Positions 22,741 to 33,314 of a DNA stretch of 61,947 nt are shown here, one piece after another. Both the position numbers and the translations under genes were made by a program. Origin of the DNA: Haplomitrium mnioides (lineage: Eukaryota; Marchantiophyta; Haplomitriopsida; Calobryales); assembly GCA_049999725.1 (NCBI GenBank), contig JBNGIS010020109.1, positions 43,580-105,526 on the forward strand, given 5' to 3'. The notes beneath the pieces were generated by a model. The model saw only the letters and a program-made list of their open reading frames with translations, had not been told where the DNA came from and did no database searches. Each line of letters opens with the position of its first letter. Position 1 is the first letter of the stretch.

Positions 22741-25224
22741 GATGCGTTAAAGGTTCTTTTTTTTGCAACAAACTCTAAGCACGCTAAAGATTATGTTTTC
22801 TGATTCAAAATCAGAAAGCAAAACATATACAAAGCTCTATATTTGAGTCAAAGCACATCAAAGGTTTCCAAATTTTCACAAAGTCCTTACAAGCAAAAGA
22901 CAAGTAGTCAATTTGAGCAGATGCTTTAGCGATACAAAAAATTAAACTCTTCTAGCAAGCAGTAAAGAAGAAAAGGATATACTAATATTTTGGATAAGAA
23001 AATATTTTACAAACCAAATAAAAATATTAGCTAAAGATTCAAGTTTCATTCACAAAGAATAACATTCAACTTGGAATGATTTAGGCTAAAAAGTTCAAGG
23101 TGGCAGATTAATTCAACAAATTCCTTCATAACATTCTTACGCACTTTACAAAATAATAATTTTAAATTACAATATAATTGTAGCTACATAATATACAATG
23201 ATGTTTACAATTGACTTTAGTCATTCGTATCGACTTCTTCGGATTTAGCTTCGGAAGATTCATCAAGATTTATATGATCTCTTAGAGTGTTAATAAGATT
23301 GATTGAATCTCTTTCAAACATACCAAATTTGATTGTTTTTTGTCTTTCATACTCAAAAGGATTTGATTTTATGGTAGCTAGAGTGGTTTTTCTCAATTGG
23401 TTTTTTTGTGTAAGAAGAAAATCAAAATGCAAAATCGTGACTTGTATTACATCAAGTACATCAATATGTAGCTTGGATTTGTGTTTCCCTTTTCTTGCTG
23501 CTATTTTTTTCTAAGAAGTATTGTCTAAAAAATGCATTCTTAGCCTTACAAACATACCATTGAACACGTACTCATTTTGAGTTTGGAGGTTTTTCCTTAT
23601 CAAATGACAAAACTTTGAAAACTTTGGCAATCCAAAATGGTCAACCTTTTGGATCAAGAGATGCAATAACACAAATAAATATTCTAGCTTTCACATCATG
23701 TAGGTTGCCAAACTTTTGCACGTATCTAGTGTTGTGCAAAACAGTCAATTCTCGCGGCCTATGTGCTCCATCGTAGATTGCTCAACATGTAGAAAGAAAT
23801 TGCTATATTGGAGCATTTTCTTTTGTTTGTTGAACATCAAGTTGAGAACCTAGACAATAATTTGGAGAATCATTACAAGTACACGCTGGTTGTAAAGGTG
23901 GAAAGGTGAATTTTGCTTCAAGTCCTCGTCGTTTTCTTTTGAGTATGTAAGTTGCAATCTTTTGTTAGGCAAGAAAAACGTCATTCCACCATTGAATATA
24001 AGAACCTATAAGGAACTTGTAGTAGTTCTCACTTATGTTGTCCCTTATTGCAAAGACCACTTTCTCGATGTCAACTTCAATTTCTTCCTTTTGAGATCGT
24101 TTGATTTCAAAATATGCCTTGAAAGGAATCAAGATTGAACTTAAAACTTTTCTGTCCACTTCTAGTAGGCACTTGAGTTGACAAATAATCCAGAGGTAGC
24201 AAAAATTCATTTGTTGAGAACCATTTACTCCAAATCTTTGCCTTGAAATCATTTAACTCGAACTTGAATTGCTGGTTAAAAGTAATATCATGCATTCTTG
24301 GAACCAGAGAGGAATGTTGTTGCAAAAACATTTTGAAATCCCAAGTTTCCATCAAAAGAGTTACATGACGTTTACGATTATATAATAATTATAGCGTCTA
24401 GCTAAGACTCATAATTGTGAAAGCTTTGACACGTTTCAAACGTTTTGAGAATCTATTGAACATTTAATCGATTTGATCACGCATATAGCCAACTATGAGA
24501 AATCCCACCTTAATTTTTGGAAAATATTTTTGGCAATAAGGAGACTAAGATATCCAAATAAGATGGAATTCTTATTCTCTTATGTCATATTGTCTAACTA
24601 AAGATACAAAGTTGGAGGCAGCCACCCTTCAAAGTTGCATATTATTTTATTGATCATCATAATTGTCAAATTGGATTTCCTTCTCAAGTTTTCGTAGGTT
24701 AAGAAGACCCTTGAAGAAAGAGCATGATTGAATATTAAGGTACCAACAACATGCACATCCACCAAACAATCTTCATCAATGTCTTTTGGTGGCAAAGGCA
24801 ATTGTGGAGTAGTTTTTTTCTTTTAATCCATTCCATCTATGACAATTCCCAAGTACTTTTGACCACCAGCATAACATTTTCTTTGATGGTTTGCAAGTTT
24901 TGTTCTTTCTTTTTTTTGTTGGTCACAATGAAGAAACAATTTGCGACTTTATTTGATTGCATAATCACAAAGCACGAAAGAGATAAAAGTAGTTTAGTAA
25001 AACATGTGTTGATGTTCAAACTTCAAAAGACAACCTCCGGTTCTAAAAATATTCAAATCAGTTTAAACAAATGTTTGGATTTGTAGTAGTGAAAAATACT
25101 TGTCTTTGACTAGAAATTAGCAAAAGTTTTGAAAAAAAAATAAGATTTTTGCACAAAATGTCATAGATTGGAGCTTCAATTTCAAAGTTAGCTTGGACTA
25201 TTTGTTCACAAAGCATTAAAAAAC

Positions 25225-25345
25225 AATAACAGATCCTATGCGCGCATAGGATCACTAGAGACAATAACTAATCGTAGGCGCACATAAGATCTATGGAGAC
25301 AATAACTTATCTTATGCGCATATAGAACTAAAAGCAACAACACCA
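25225..25345. repeat. 38-bp array with a 22-bp perfect palindrome (E2, gene A intron)
   Basis: Three units of 38 bp, each beginning AATAAC. The first contains a perfect palindrome at 25232-25253 with half-site GATCCTATGCG and its complement. The next two carry GTAGGCGCACATAAG and TTATGCGCATATAG. A further degenerate core lies near 25406-25422. The homologous intron in E3 has cores near 48005-48020 and 48138-48156. Confidence 0.85.
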
Positions 25346-26639
25346 ATATCTTGGCTTGTTTTCCTTGTTGTCATGACTAGATTTGAAAAGAAAGAAGAAC
25401 AAAACCTATGGGCACATAAGATTTGCAAACAATAAAAATGATTCTTGCTATTGTTTATCTAGCAATGAGCTCTTGAATCAAAGGACAAATGCAAAACTTA
25501 GTGCAAGGAAAAGGTCATCTCCAACAATCAGATTCATTTCCTTGCCTTAGTGGACTATTGACAAGGTTTGGATTCAAACTAAAGGCAATATACCCTATGT
25601 AAGCATAGGCTATGTTCTGACAACTCAAGTTGCTAAGGTTTAGTTGACTTAAATCTTGTTTGTTGAACAATTTGACCAAAAAAAAATCTTTTGACCCAAA
25701 GTTGAGAAAGTATGACATCTCTAGAGCTAAGCTTTGAGTCTAAAAAAAAGAGCATGGATTAACCAAAGGTTTCAAAAGAGAAGAAATTTGCTACCTTTGT
25801 CAAACTCCAAGACCAATTTTTCTCGCAATGATTTTATTCTTTTCCATGTTTCACATCCTAAGTTGTATAGTAGTCATAAACTTCCCATTTTGTAAAATTA
25901 TTGAACAAGCTATAAACTTCATGAGTGGGTATTCTCTTGCAATGTCCTTGAAAAAAACTCTCCATCCACTCATGGACGAATACTCCTTTAGCAGATAATT
26001 CTCTATTTTCAAAAATGCCTCTAGAATATGTGTTTTTGAGATTTTTAATCCTTTGGATTCTATCATTCCCTACTAATAATATTAATTTAAAGGCTCTTCT
26101 ACAAATGTGAGAGCACAGCTATTGACAGAAGGTGAGAAAAGCTTGAATGAGTTCTTTTCGGCGTGGTGGAGTAAGAAGAAAATGATAAAGTTTTGATTTT
26201 ATGTATAATAATTGTAAAAGTGTGTATATAAGTATATATGAGGGAAAATTTTGATGTAGTTGGCCAAGGAGAGGAGGCTAGATTTATAAGGAAGTTGAGA
26301 TTTATTTTTAAGAAAAAAAGAAAAAAGAAAAAAACTAATCTACTTGTTGCGGACCAGCCAACCTCTAGATACTTCTATCTAGAGTGTTGGTGGATAGCTT
26401 GCCTAGGAGCCAATTATATTTTGTTGAAGGATAGCTGCCCTATGCCTTGAACTAGGTCTGTCTAGAGGCAAGCATATGCGGTGGCCTTATACCCCGTAGG
26501 GGGATGCCTCTCGAAAGAAGGAGAGGGGGAAATGGTTATATACATATACAAGTCTATGGGACAAAACTTATGGGATAAAGAGGAGCAACGTGGGTGCTGT
26601 TGTGGAAATCAATTTGCTGTGAGGAATGCTCCTTTGCGA

Positions 26640-27130
26640 AGAATTGGCCTGTGAGGGAAGGGATGTTTGAAGAATCGGCTTGCGAAGATGGATCCAATGT
26701 GCATTCGATTCCAGAAGTCCTCAATAATCCAGGTTTACTTGTTTGTCATCTCACAGAGTTTCATTTAAATCTTGCAAATGAGACGATCTCCAAGGGAAAA
26801 TTACGGAGACCAACCTTGACAATGGGCAGATCAATCCTTGTTATGGGAAAAGAAAAATTGTTACGCATACATATCCATGTATGGCTCTTGGCCCAAATAT
26901 TCCGATATCACCAACGTGGATTTCGAAGCACCAGAGTCGATAGGTGTTGGACATGAATGTTACCCAACAGATGTTTGTGGCGGAAGTACTGCAATGCGAA
27001 ACTTTCCTACAGGTTGCTTTGGAAGCGAGCGCTGCTTCATGCCAAAGGCATCAGATCCTAACATTGCTGAAGACGATGGCTATATTGTCATGTATACACA
27101 CAACAAATGGCCCAGTGATAAAGTGTTTGC
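26640..27130 (+). pseudogene. Carotenoid cleavage dioxygenase fragment captured in LTR (left arm)
   Basis: Across one frameshift the sequence reads GSNVHSIPEVLN, LLVCHLTEFHLNLANETIS, WEKKNCYAYISMYGSWPKYS, then GCFGSERCFMPKAS and AEDDGYIVMYTHN. This is the order expected for the middle to C-terminal part of plant CCD/NCED enzymes (E-[IF]-R-L-N-L, Y-A-Y...PWPK.SG..KVD, FGSEA.F.P, EDDGY...VH[ND]E). The family cleaves carotenoids oxidatively and needs His-coordinated iron. Only a segment is present, frame-broken, so it is a transduplicated gene piece and not an enzyme. The right arm has the same segment. Confidence 0.7.
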
Positions 27131-27521
27131 AGGAGCTCCTCAATGCTGCAAAGAGGAGGCCTGTTGTGAAGAATCAAGTTGCGATGAAAACCCTGCTGCA
27201 GGTTGCCCAACTGAGAAGAGGACGAAGAGCCCTACGTTGAAGGATTTTGTTGCGCTGAAGCGTAATGTGAAGGAAGAGGCCCTGTTGTGAAAACGTTGAG
27301 GATGGAAGCAAATTGTGAAGTCGATCAGCAAGGGAAGAGATCGGTTGTTGCGAAGAGACTGTGCGTGATCTGTTTGAAAACAAAGGAAGGGTTCTTATAC
27401 AAAGAGGCATTTGAGGACTTAGTGTGAAGAGGAACTACAAAGAGTTCCTATATCAAGCTTTTGAGCTGATTCGAGGGAGACTCAGAGCGGAAATATTTTC
27501 CGAAAACCGGATCGTAAGCGA

Positions 27522-27595
27522 GTGTCCAAAGTGGGGCGTCCGAAGTGTCCAAAGTGGGGCGTCCAAAGTGTCTAAAGTGGAGTGTCCAAAGTATC
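27522..27595. repeat. 23-bp tandem repeat, about three units
   Basis: Units start GTGTCCAAAGTGGGGCGTCC at 23-bp spacing, the third being GTGTCTAAAGTGGAGTGTCC. The right arm carries a contracted version near 30275-30315. Confidence 0.8.
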
Positions 27596-28661
27596 CGAAT
27601 AACGAATCATAAATGAAGTCTAAGGAACGGATCGTAAATGAAGTCTGAAAAACGGATTGGAAGCAGTTTCAATTGTCCGAAGAGCCTGAAGAGCAGATCA
27701 GGAAAATGGCTCAAACATGGAGAAAATTTGATGGATCAGGATGATTGGCGAAAGGATGATTTGACGACATTCCACGTCGATTGATGATTGGTGCTAAAGA
27801 GCAAGCACAGTTTCAGAAGTGAAGAATGATGGGCGAAGCAACAATTTATCGTAAATTCGGTGCTGGTTGGGGAAGTCGAATTAGGAGTTCGAAAAGTTTA
27901 ACAGACGGTTTGTGAATTTTGAAAGTTCAAAAATTAAAAAGTAGAAAAGGAAGAGTTAGTGAAAGGTTTGAAAATTAGTATAGGAACATTTGTTAGTAAT
28001 TAATTCTAATAGCAATATAAGTTAGTTATTTAGTTTAAGAACGTGATGTGAGTAGTTAGTTCTAATAGAAAGATTAGTGAGGAAGAGATTAGCTTAGAAG
28101 GAACATTAGGGAAGTAAGTTTTTTTTTAAGTTTGTGAATTACTATGACAGTTACTTGTCAATTAGAGCACGATAGGGGTATAAACTTGGGGGCGAGTTCC
28201 TATCTTGCTGGTTATATCATTGTACATTTGGTGCTTCAAGTAAAAAGGTTCAAGAGATTTTTGTCTGTGAGGTCCTTTGCTCTTGGAAATTGCAGATTCA
28301 GAAGGAGCAACATGAGTAAGGAACAATGAATTGAAGTCAGATTTTGGCGGTAAATATTATGGAAGTTTTCAATTTAAGAAATCAGACAGATTTCATTAGA
28401 GAAGGGCATGTCAAGGGGTACCTGAGTGTATTCTGTTGGTGGATATGGGTTCTGAATTCCAGATTGTAATTTGTGGGAGATTTGGTGGCAATCAAGTCTG
28501 CTTTGGGTTTTGTTCTATTTTATGTTTTTGTATATGTGTTAGATTGTGAAATCTTTAAAGAGAGAACCTTCTCTGATTCTCCAATTAGTGGAGTCTTGTT
28601 GGTGGATTGCAGTAGAGCAAGTATTGCTCAGAACTGTGTGTGCCTATGGAATAGGTGGGCA

Positions 28662-29174
28662 TTTCACAAGCAAATAGAGTAGTGAGTGGTTGGAGGAACA
28701 ACAGTTGGATGTGAGATCATGAGGATTGTTCTATAGCTGAGTTCTCAACATCAAGCTCTAAGGTATATTAGGTTGGAGTGGTGTGAGTATTTAGCTTAAG
28801 AGAAGTGAAGTGGTGTAATGAAGATAGGCACTGGAGTGTTGGTCTGAGAGTTCCAAGCAAGTTGGGGAACTGGTTGTTTGGGAACATTTCTGAAATAGCT
28901 CTAGTTTAAAATCAGCATGTACATCAGTTTTCTTATCCTAAGAATGTCAATCATGAAATTTGTGTGATTCTTGGTTATTGTTCTAATATGCTAGTCGGTT
29001 AGAAGTGTTTGGTTTATGTTTTATATGGAGAGAGGGTTGTCAAACCAAGAGAAGGAGAGCGGTCCATCTCTGAACTGACAAAGAGCAATTTCAGAACTCT
29101 ATAAAGAATCTCGAAAGTCAGTAAAATTGAGTTAAGAGAAAATTTCTATATAGATCGTGCGTGGTTCGATCCCT
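28662..29174. other. Spacer between the inverted LTR arms
   Basis: 513 bp not present in inverted form. There is no open frame of note and no retroelement domain. It probably derives from leader sequence of the parental element next to the right-arm LTR end (TGTTGCGC at 29175). No canonical tRNA-complementary PBS is visible at that edge. Confidence 0.55.
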
Positions 29175-31743
29175 TGTTGCGCTATTCGGGGCTGGAGTGC
29201 CCACCTATTCCATAGGCACGCACAATTCTGGGCAATACTTGCTCTACTGCAATCCACCAACAAGCATCCACTAATTGGAGAATCACATAAGATTCTCTCT
29301 TTAAAGATTTCACAATCTAACACATATACACAAACATAAAATAGAACAGAACCCAAAGCAGACTTGATTGCCACCAAATCTCCCACAAATTACAATCTAG
29401 AATTCAGAACCCAGATTCCCCAATAGAATACACTCAAGTACCCCATGACATGCCCTTCTCTAATGCAATCTGTTTGATTTCTTAAATTGAAAACTTGTAG
29501 AACATTTACCACCAGAATCTAACTTCAATTCATTGTTCCTTGCTCATGCTGCTCCTTCTGATTCTGCAATTTCCAAGAGCAAGGGACCTCACAGACAAAA
29601 ATCTCTTGAACTTTTTACTTGAAGCACCAAATGTACAATGAGATAACCAGCAAGATAGGAACTCACCTCCAAGCTTGAACCCCTATCTTGCTCTAATTGA
29701 CAAGTAAATATCATAGTAATTCACAAACTTTAAAAAAAACTTACTTCCCTAATGTTCTTTCTAAGCTAATCTCTTCCTCGCTAATATTTCTATTAGAACT
29801 AACTACTCACATCACGTTCTTAAACTAAATAACTAACTTATTTCGCTATTAGAACTAATTACTAGCAAATGTTCCTATACTAATTTTCAAAATTTTCACT
29901 AACTCCTCCTTTTCCACTTTTTAATTTTCAACTTTCAAAATTTACAAATCATCCATTAGAACTTTTTGAACTTCCAATTCGACTTCTCCAACCAACACCA
30001 AATTTACGATAAATCGTTGCTTCACCCATCATTCTTCACTTCTGAAACTGTGCCTGTTCTTCAGGTCCAATCATCAACCAGCGTGGAACGTTGTCAAATC
30101 ATCCTTTCACCAATCATGATGACCCATCAAATTTTCTCCCCGTTTGAGCTATTTTCCGGATCCACTCTTCAGACTCTTTGAACAAATAAAACTGCTTCCG
30201 ATCCATTTTTCGGACTTCATTTACGATCTGTTCGTCAGACTTCATTTACGATCCATTATTTGGATACTTTGAACAATGTACTTTGGACACTTTGGATGCC
30301 CTACTTTGGACACTCGCTTATGATCTGTTTTTTGAAAAATATTTCCACTCTCTCCCTCGGATTAGCTCAAAAGCTTGATATAGTAACTCTTCATAGTTCC
30401 TCTTCACACTAAGTCTTCAAATGCCTCTTTGCATTTGAGTCCTCAAATGCAAATTGTGAAGTCGATTAGCAAGGGAAGAGATCGGTTGTTGCGAGGAGAC
30501 TTTTGCACGATCTGTTTGAAAATGAAGGACTTCACAATTTGCTTCCATCCTCAACGTTTTCGCAACATGGCCTCTTCCTTCATATTACGCTTCAGCACAG
30601 CAAAATCCTTCGATGCAGGGCTCTTCGTCCTGTTCTCAGCTGGACGACCTATAGCAGGGTTTTCATCGCAACTTGATTCTTCACAATAGGCCTCCTCTTC
30701 GCAGCATTGGAGAGCTCTTGCAAACGCTTTGTCGCAGGGCCATTCGTCATGTGTATACGTGACAATATAGCCATCGTCTTCAACAATGTTAGGATCTTAT
30801 GCCTTTGGCACGAAGCAACGCTCGCTTCCAAAGCAGCTTGTAGGAAATTTTGGCATTGTAGTAACTCCGCCACAAACATTCCAGGGTAACATTCATGTCC
30901 AACACCTGCCAACTCTGGTGCTTGGAAATCCACTTTGATGATACCGGAATATTTGGGCCAAGGTCCATACATGGACATGTATGCATAACAATTTTTCTTT
31001 TCCCATAACAAGGATTGATCTACCCACTGTCAAGGTTGGTCTCCGTAAATTTCCCCTGGAGATCGTCCCATTTGCAAGATTTAAACGAAACTCCGTGAGA
31101 TGACAAACAAGTAAACCTTGACTGTTGAGAACTTTTGGAATTGAATGCACATTAGATCCGTCTTCACATGCCGATTCTTCAAACAACCCTTCCCTCACAA
31201 GCCAATTCTTCATTGGGGAGCATTCCTTACAACAAATCCATTTCCACAACAACACCTATATTGCTCCTCTTTATCCCATAAGTTTTGTCACATAGACTTG
31301 TATATGTATATAAGCATTTCTCCCTCTCCTTCTTTCGAGAGGCATCTCCCTAGGGGGTATAAGACCACTGCATATTCCTGCCCTTAGACAGCCCTAGTTT
31401 AGGGCATAGGTCAGCTGTCCTTCAACAAAATGTAATTGGCTCCTAGGCAAGCTGTCCACCAACACTCTAGATAGAAGTAGCTAGAGGTTGGCTGGCCGTC
31501 AACAAGTAGATTAGTTTTTATTTATTTTTTCTTTTTTTCTTAAAAATAAATCAACTTCCTTATAAATCAAGCCTCCTCTCCTTGGCCAACTACATCAAAG
31601 TTTTCCCTTATATATGCTTATATACACACTTTTACAACTATTATACATAAAATCAAAACTTTACCATTTCTTTCTTACTCCACCACGCCGAAAAGAACTC
31701 ATTCAAGCTCTTTTGACCTTCTGCCAACAACTGTGCTCTCACA
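29175..31743 (-). repeat. Right arm of the inverted-LTR element (complete LTR)
   Basis: On the minus strand it starts TGTGAGAGCACAG at 31743 and ends GCGAATA-like ...GCGCAACA at 29175, so both TG and CA ends are present. The 2569-bp length matches the left arm. The shared promoter-like module is at about 31310-31360 on the minus strand. A polymorphic copy of the dioxygenase fragment is included. Confidence 0.8.
30690..31205 (-). pseudogene. Carotenoid cleavage dioxygenase fragment captured in LTR (right arm)
   Basis: Inverted counterpart of 26640-27130. It reads GSNVHSIPKVLNS, LLVCHLTEFRLNLANGTIS, WEKKNCYAYMSMYGPWPKYS, IIKVDFQAPE and, in another frame, the EDDGY-type motif near 30770. Here EFRLNLANG and PWPKYSG are closer to the family consensus than in the left arm. 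Frameshifts separate the pieces, and only the middle of the protein is covered. Confidence 0.7.
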
Positions 31744-32689
31744 ACAAACAACCATACTGCTAGGCACAGTGAACCAATCGTCAACATTGGAGTTCTTTCT
31801 TGGAATTCCCTACTACAGTGTGATATTTCAATTCTTCATGCTTTGTCGAAAATAAGTTTCTCTCATAATTTTCCAAAAATTTGCACTGCACAATGATAAA
31901 TAATTATTTTGACATCATGAAATTGTCCTCGATTTTAAAATTGATGTTGGATTGAGTTTTTTTTTCACAAAGCTCTCATCATGATGGACTTTATGCAAAG
32001 AATTTTCACATAAAGTGTTTACCCATTTGGCTTTTGGCCCAGATAGAGAACTCTTTTGGAGTGTTGATCGATTCGGTGCGTAGGCTAATCTAGCCATCAT
32101 AGATAATTCATCATCTTGAAAATCTTGAACATCGTTCAAAATATTGTTTATTTCTTCAAAATAAGTTTTCGAAGGATGAAGACCACCTTGAGGATTGGGA
32201 GAACTGGACCATGCCAAAACAGAATCTTCATCAATGTCTTGAACATAACGAAATGTTTTTTGTAGCAGAATCGGTGACCTTGGCGATAAATCCAAAGAAA
32301 TGTTGATTGGATGAGACTCTTTGCTAGAATCATTTCCCAAACTGTCATATGAAGATTCTTCCAAAAGAATTTGGGACCTTGAAGATTTTCCAATCTCATT
32401 GAAAGGTCTATTTTGGTTAGAAATCACTTGTTGTTTGAGTTGTGCTATCAGTGACATTGAATAATCTCCAAAATTGAAACCGTCCATGGATTCTATGCTT
32501 TTTGTATTTTGGACAAACATATTTGGATCTTGAATATCAAGGTCTTCATTTAATAGGGACAAAAAAATCTCCACAACCGTCTGGAAAGTCTGATTTGATT
32601 GTCTTTTTGTTGATCTATTGGAGTAGTTAAAAGAAAAATTCAACTTTGACCGCTTGATTGGCAACAAAGATCAAATGCATGTAGAAGGT

Positions 32690-32850
32690 TTAGTCTTGGA
32701 TCCTCTGCAAGCACTGGGTTCTCTCTTTGATCCTTTGCGCGCAACTTGTTCACTCATTATTCCTATGGGCGCATTGTATTCACTCTTGGACCCTATGCAC
32801 GCATAGGGTTCAATCCTTGAAACTATACATGCACATAGTTTACTTGCTTG
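32690..32850 (-). repeat. 30-bp array encoding in-frame decapeptide repeats (E2, gene A)
   Basis: About five 30-bp units. On the minus strand they read EPYACIGSKS, EYNAPIGIMS, EQVARKGSKR, EPSACRGSKT, each containing a version of the ATGCGCGCAT core (CCTATGCGTGCATAGGG in the best). The frame is continuous with gene A on both sides except for one TGA at the end. E3 has the same arrangement at 46172-46290. Confidence 0.8.
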
Positions 32851-33059
32851 ATCTTCTCGAGTAGAGCTATCTGATTCAACAAAAGTCATTGTTTTCCCCA
32901 AAATACTCACCATCACACTTGACACTTTGGGTATTCCATTGCTTACCCCCACAAAACTGCAGTTGAACCAATCTCTAACCGACGGCCAAAAGTACCAATT
33001 TTTTGTGAACATAAATCTTGAAATTCTAACCTCTTCTTGCCTTTGAAAACTCCAGCCAT

Positions 33060-33314
33060 TGATAAATGTTAATAAAAAATTAACTATTTAAGTAAACTAT
33101 ATTAACAAATATTCTCAACTCGGTCCATGCATGCATGGACTCCTAAGTCCATGAGTTTATGAACTCAAAAGTTAATGAAAGCTTATGAACTCATGAGGTC
33201 CTTTGTGTTTGGTCTACATTATAGCTGCTTGCTAAGTTCAAAGCTTGAAATTCCCGTAGTCCTTTACTAAACTATTGAAAGTCAAGTCTTTGATATTTCT
33301 TTTGTTTTCTTCAG
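33060..33314. promoter_or_regulatory. Divergent promoter remnant and gene B intron 1 remnant (E2)
   Basis: Between the gene A start (33059, minus) and gene B exon 2 (33315, plus). Gene B exon 1 is missing. A 24-bp-type unit, GGTCCATGCATGCATGGACT, lies at 33122-33141 and more degenerate ones run to about 33205. A polypyrimidine stretch precedes the acceptor TTTTCTTCAG at 33305-33314. Confidence 0.55.

Larger units (their letters stand above)
26106..28661 (+). repeat. Left arm of the inverted-LTR element (LTR, 3' end truncated)
   Basis: Starts TGTGAGAGCACAG. It shares with the gag-only gypsy LTRs the initial TGTGAGA, a TATA region at about 26528-26545 (GGTTATATACATATAC) next to CCTCTCGAAAGAAGGAGAGG, and a GGGCATGTCAAG...TACCTGAGTGTATT block near 28404. 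Compared with the right arm it lacks the final roughly 25 bp (…GCGCAACA). A carotenoid cleavage dioxygenase fragment lies at 26640-27130 and a 23-bp tandem repeat at 27522-27595. Confidence 0.8.
26101..31748. mobile_element. Inverted (head-to-head) LTR element with perfect 5-bp TSD
   Basis: Two LTR-like arms face each other: 26106-28661 on plus and 29175-31743 on minus, with a 513-bp spacer (28662-29174). Both outer ends are the U3 end TGTGAGAG. The flanks are perfect 5-bp duplications ACAAA (26101-26105 and 31744-31748). The arms differ by roughly one base in ten, so the structure is old. The insertion splits gene A of E2. A normal LTR element has direct repeats. This arrangement implies an aberrant palindromic cDNA, autointegration, or later inversion; the intact TSD favours integration as a unit. 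Confidence 0.8.
23217..33059 (-). pseudogene. Family E gene A, near full length but interrupted (copy E2)
   Basis: Start ATG at 33059 (MAGVFKGKKRLEFQDLCSQK). In order it contains an N-terminal region, in-frame decapeptide repeats (about 32845-32690), and an acidic Ser/Asp-rich region (250-codon frame 32667-31915). The foreign element 26106-31743 follows. Then come the region around 26066-25515 (including VKLFNKQDLSQLNLSNLS), a 38-bp palindrome array (about 25225-25345), the DUF7869-like region (about 24960-24260; CLVDVHVVGTLIFNHALSSR and PPTLYLQLDN readable across a frameshift), and the tail ending at 23217. Several frameshifts and stops are present. DUF7869 proteins are of unproven function; conserved acidic and His residues are compatible with an RNase H-like nuclease/transposase, which is inference. 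Confidence 0.65.

Noticed and set aside
26838-27290. 150-codon Cys-rich frame resembling a small secreted protein
   Set aside because: Its first part is one frame of the captured carotenoid cleavage dioxygenase fragment. The Cys-rich end is not conserved as protein in the opposite arm.
28473-28682. Frame shared by both inverted arms (also 29132-29386)
   Set aside because: Shared because the arms are duplicated LTRs. It is hydrophobic but short and without family features.
29157-29185. tRNA T-arm-like GTGGTTCGATCCC near the right LTR end
   Set aside because: No acceptor stem, anticodon arm or D-arm can be placed around it. The stem pairing is poor and CCA is absent.
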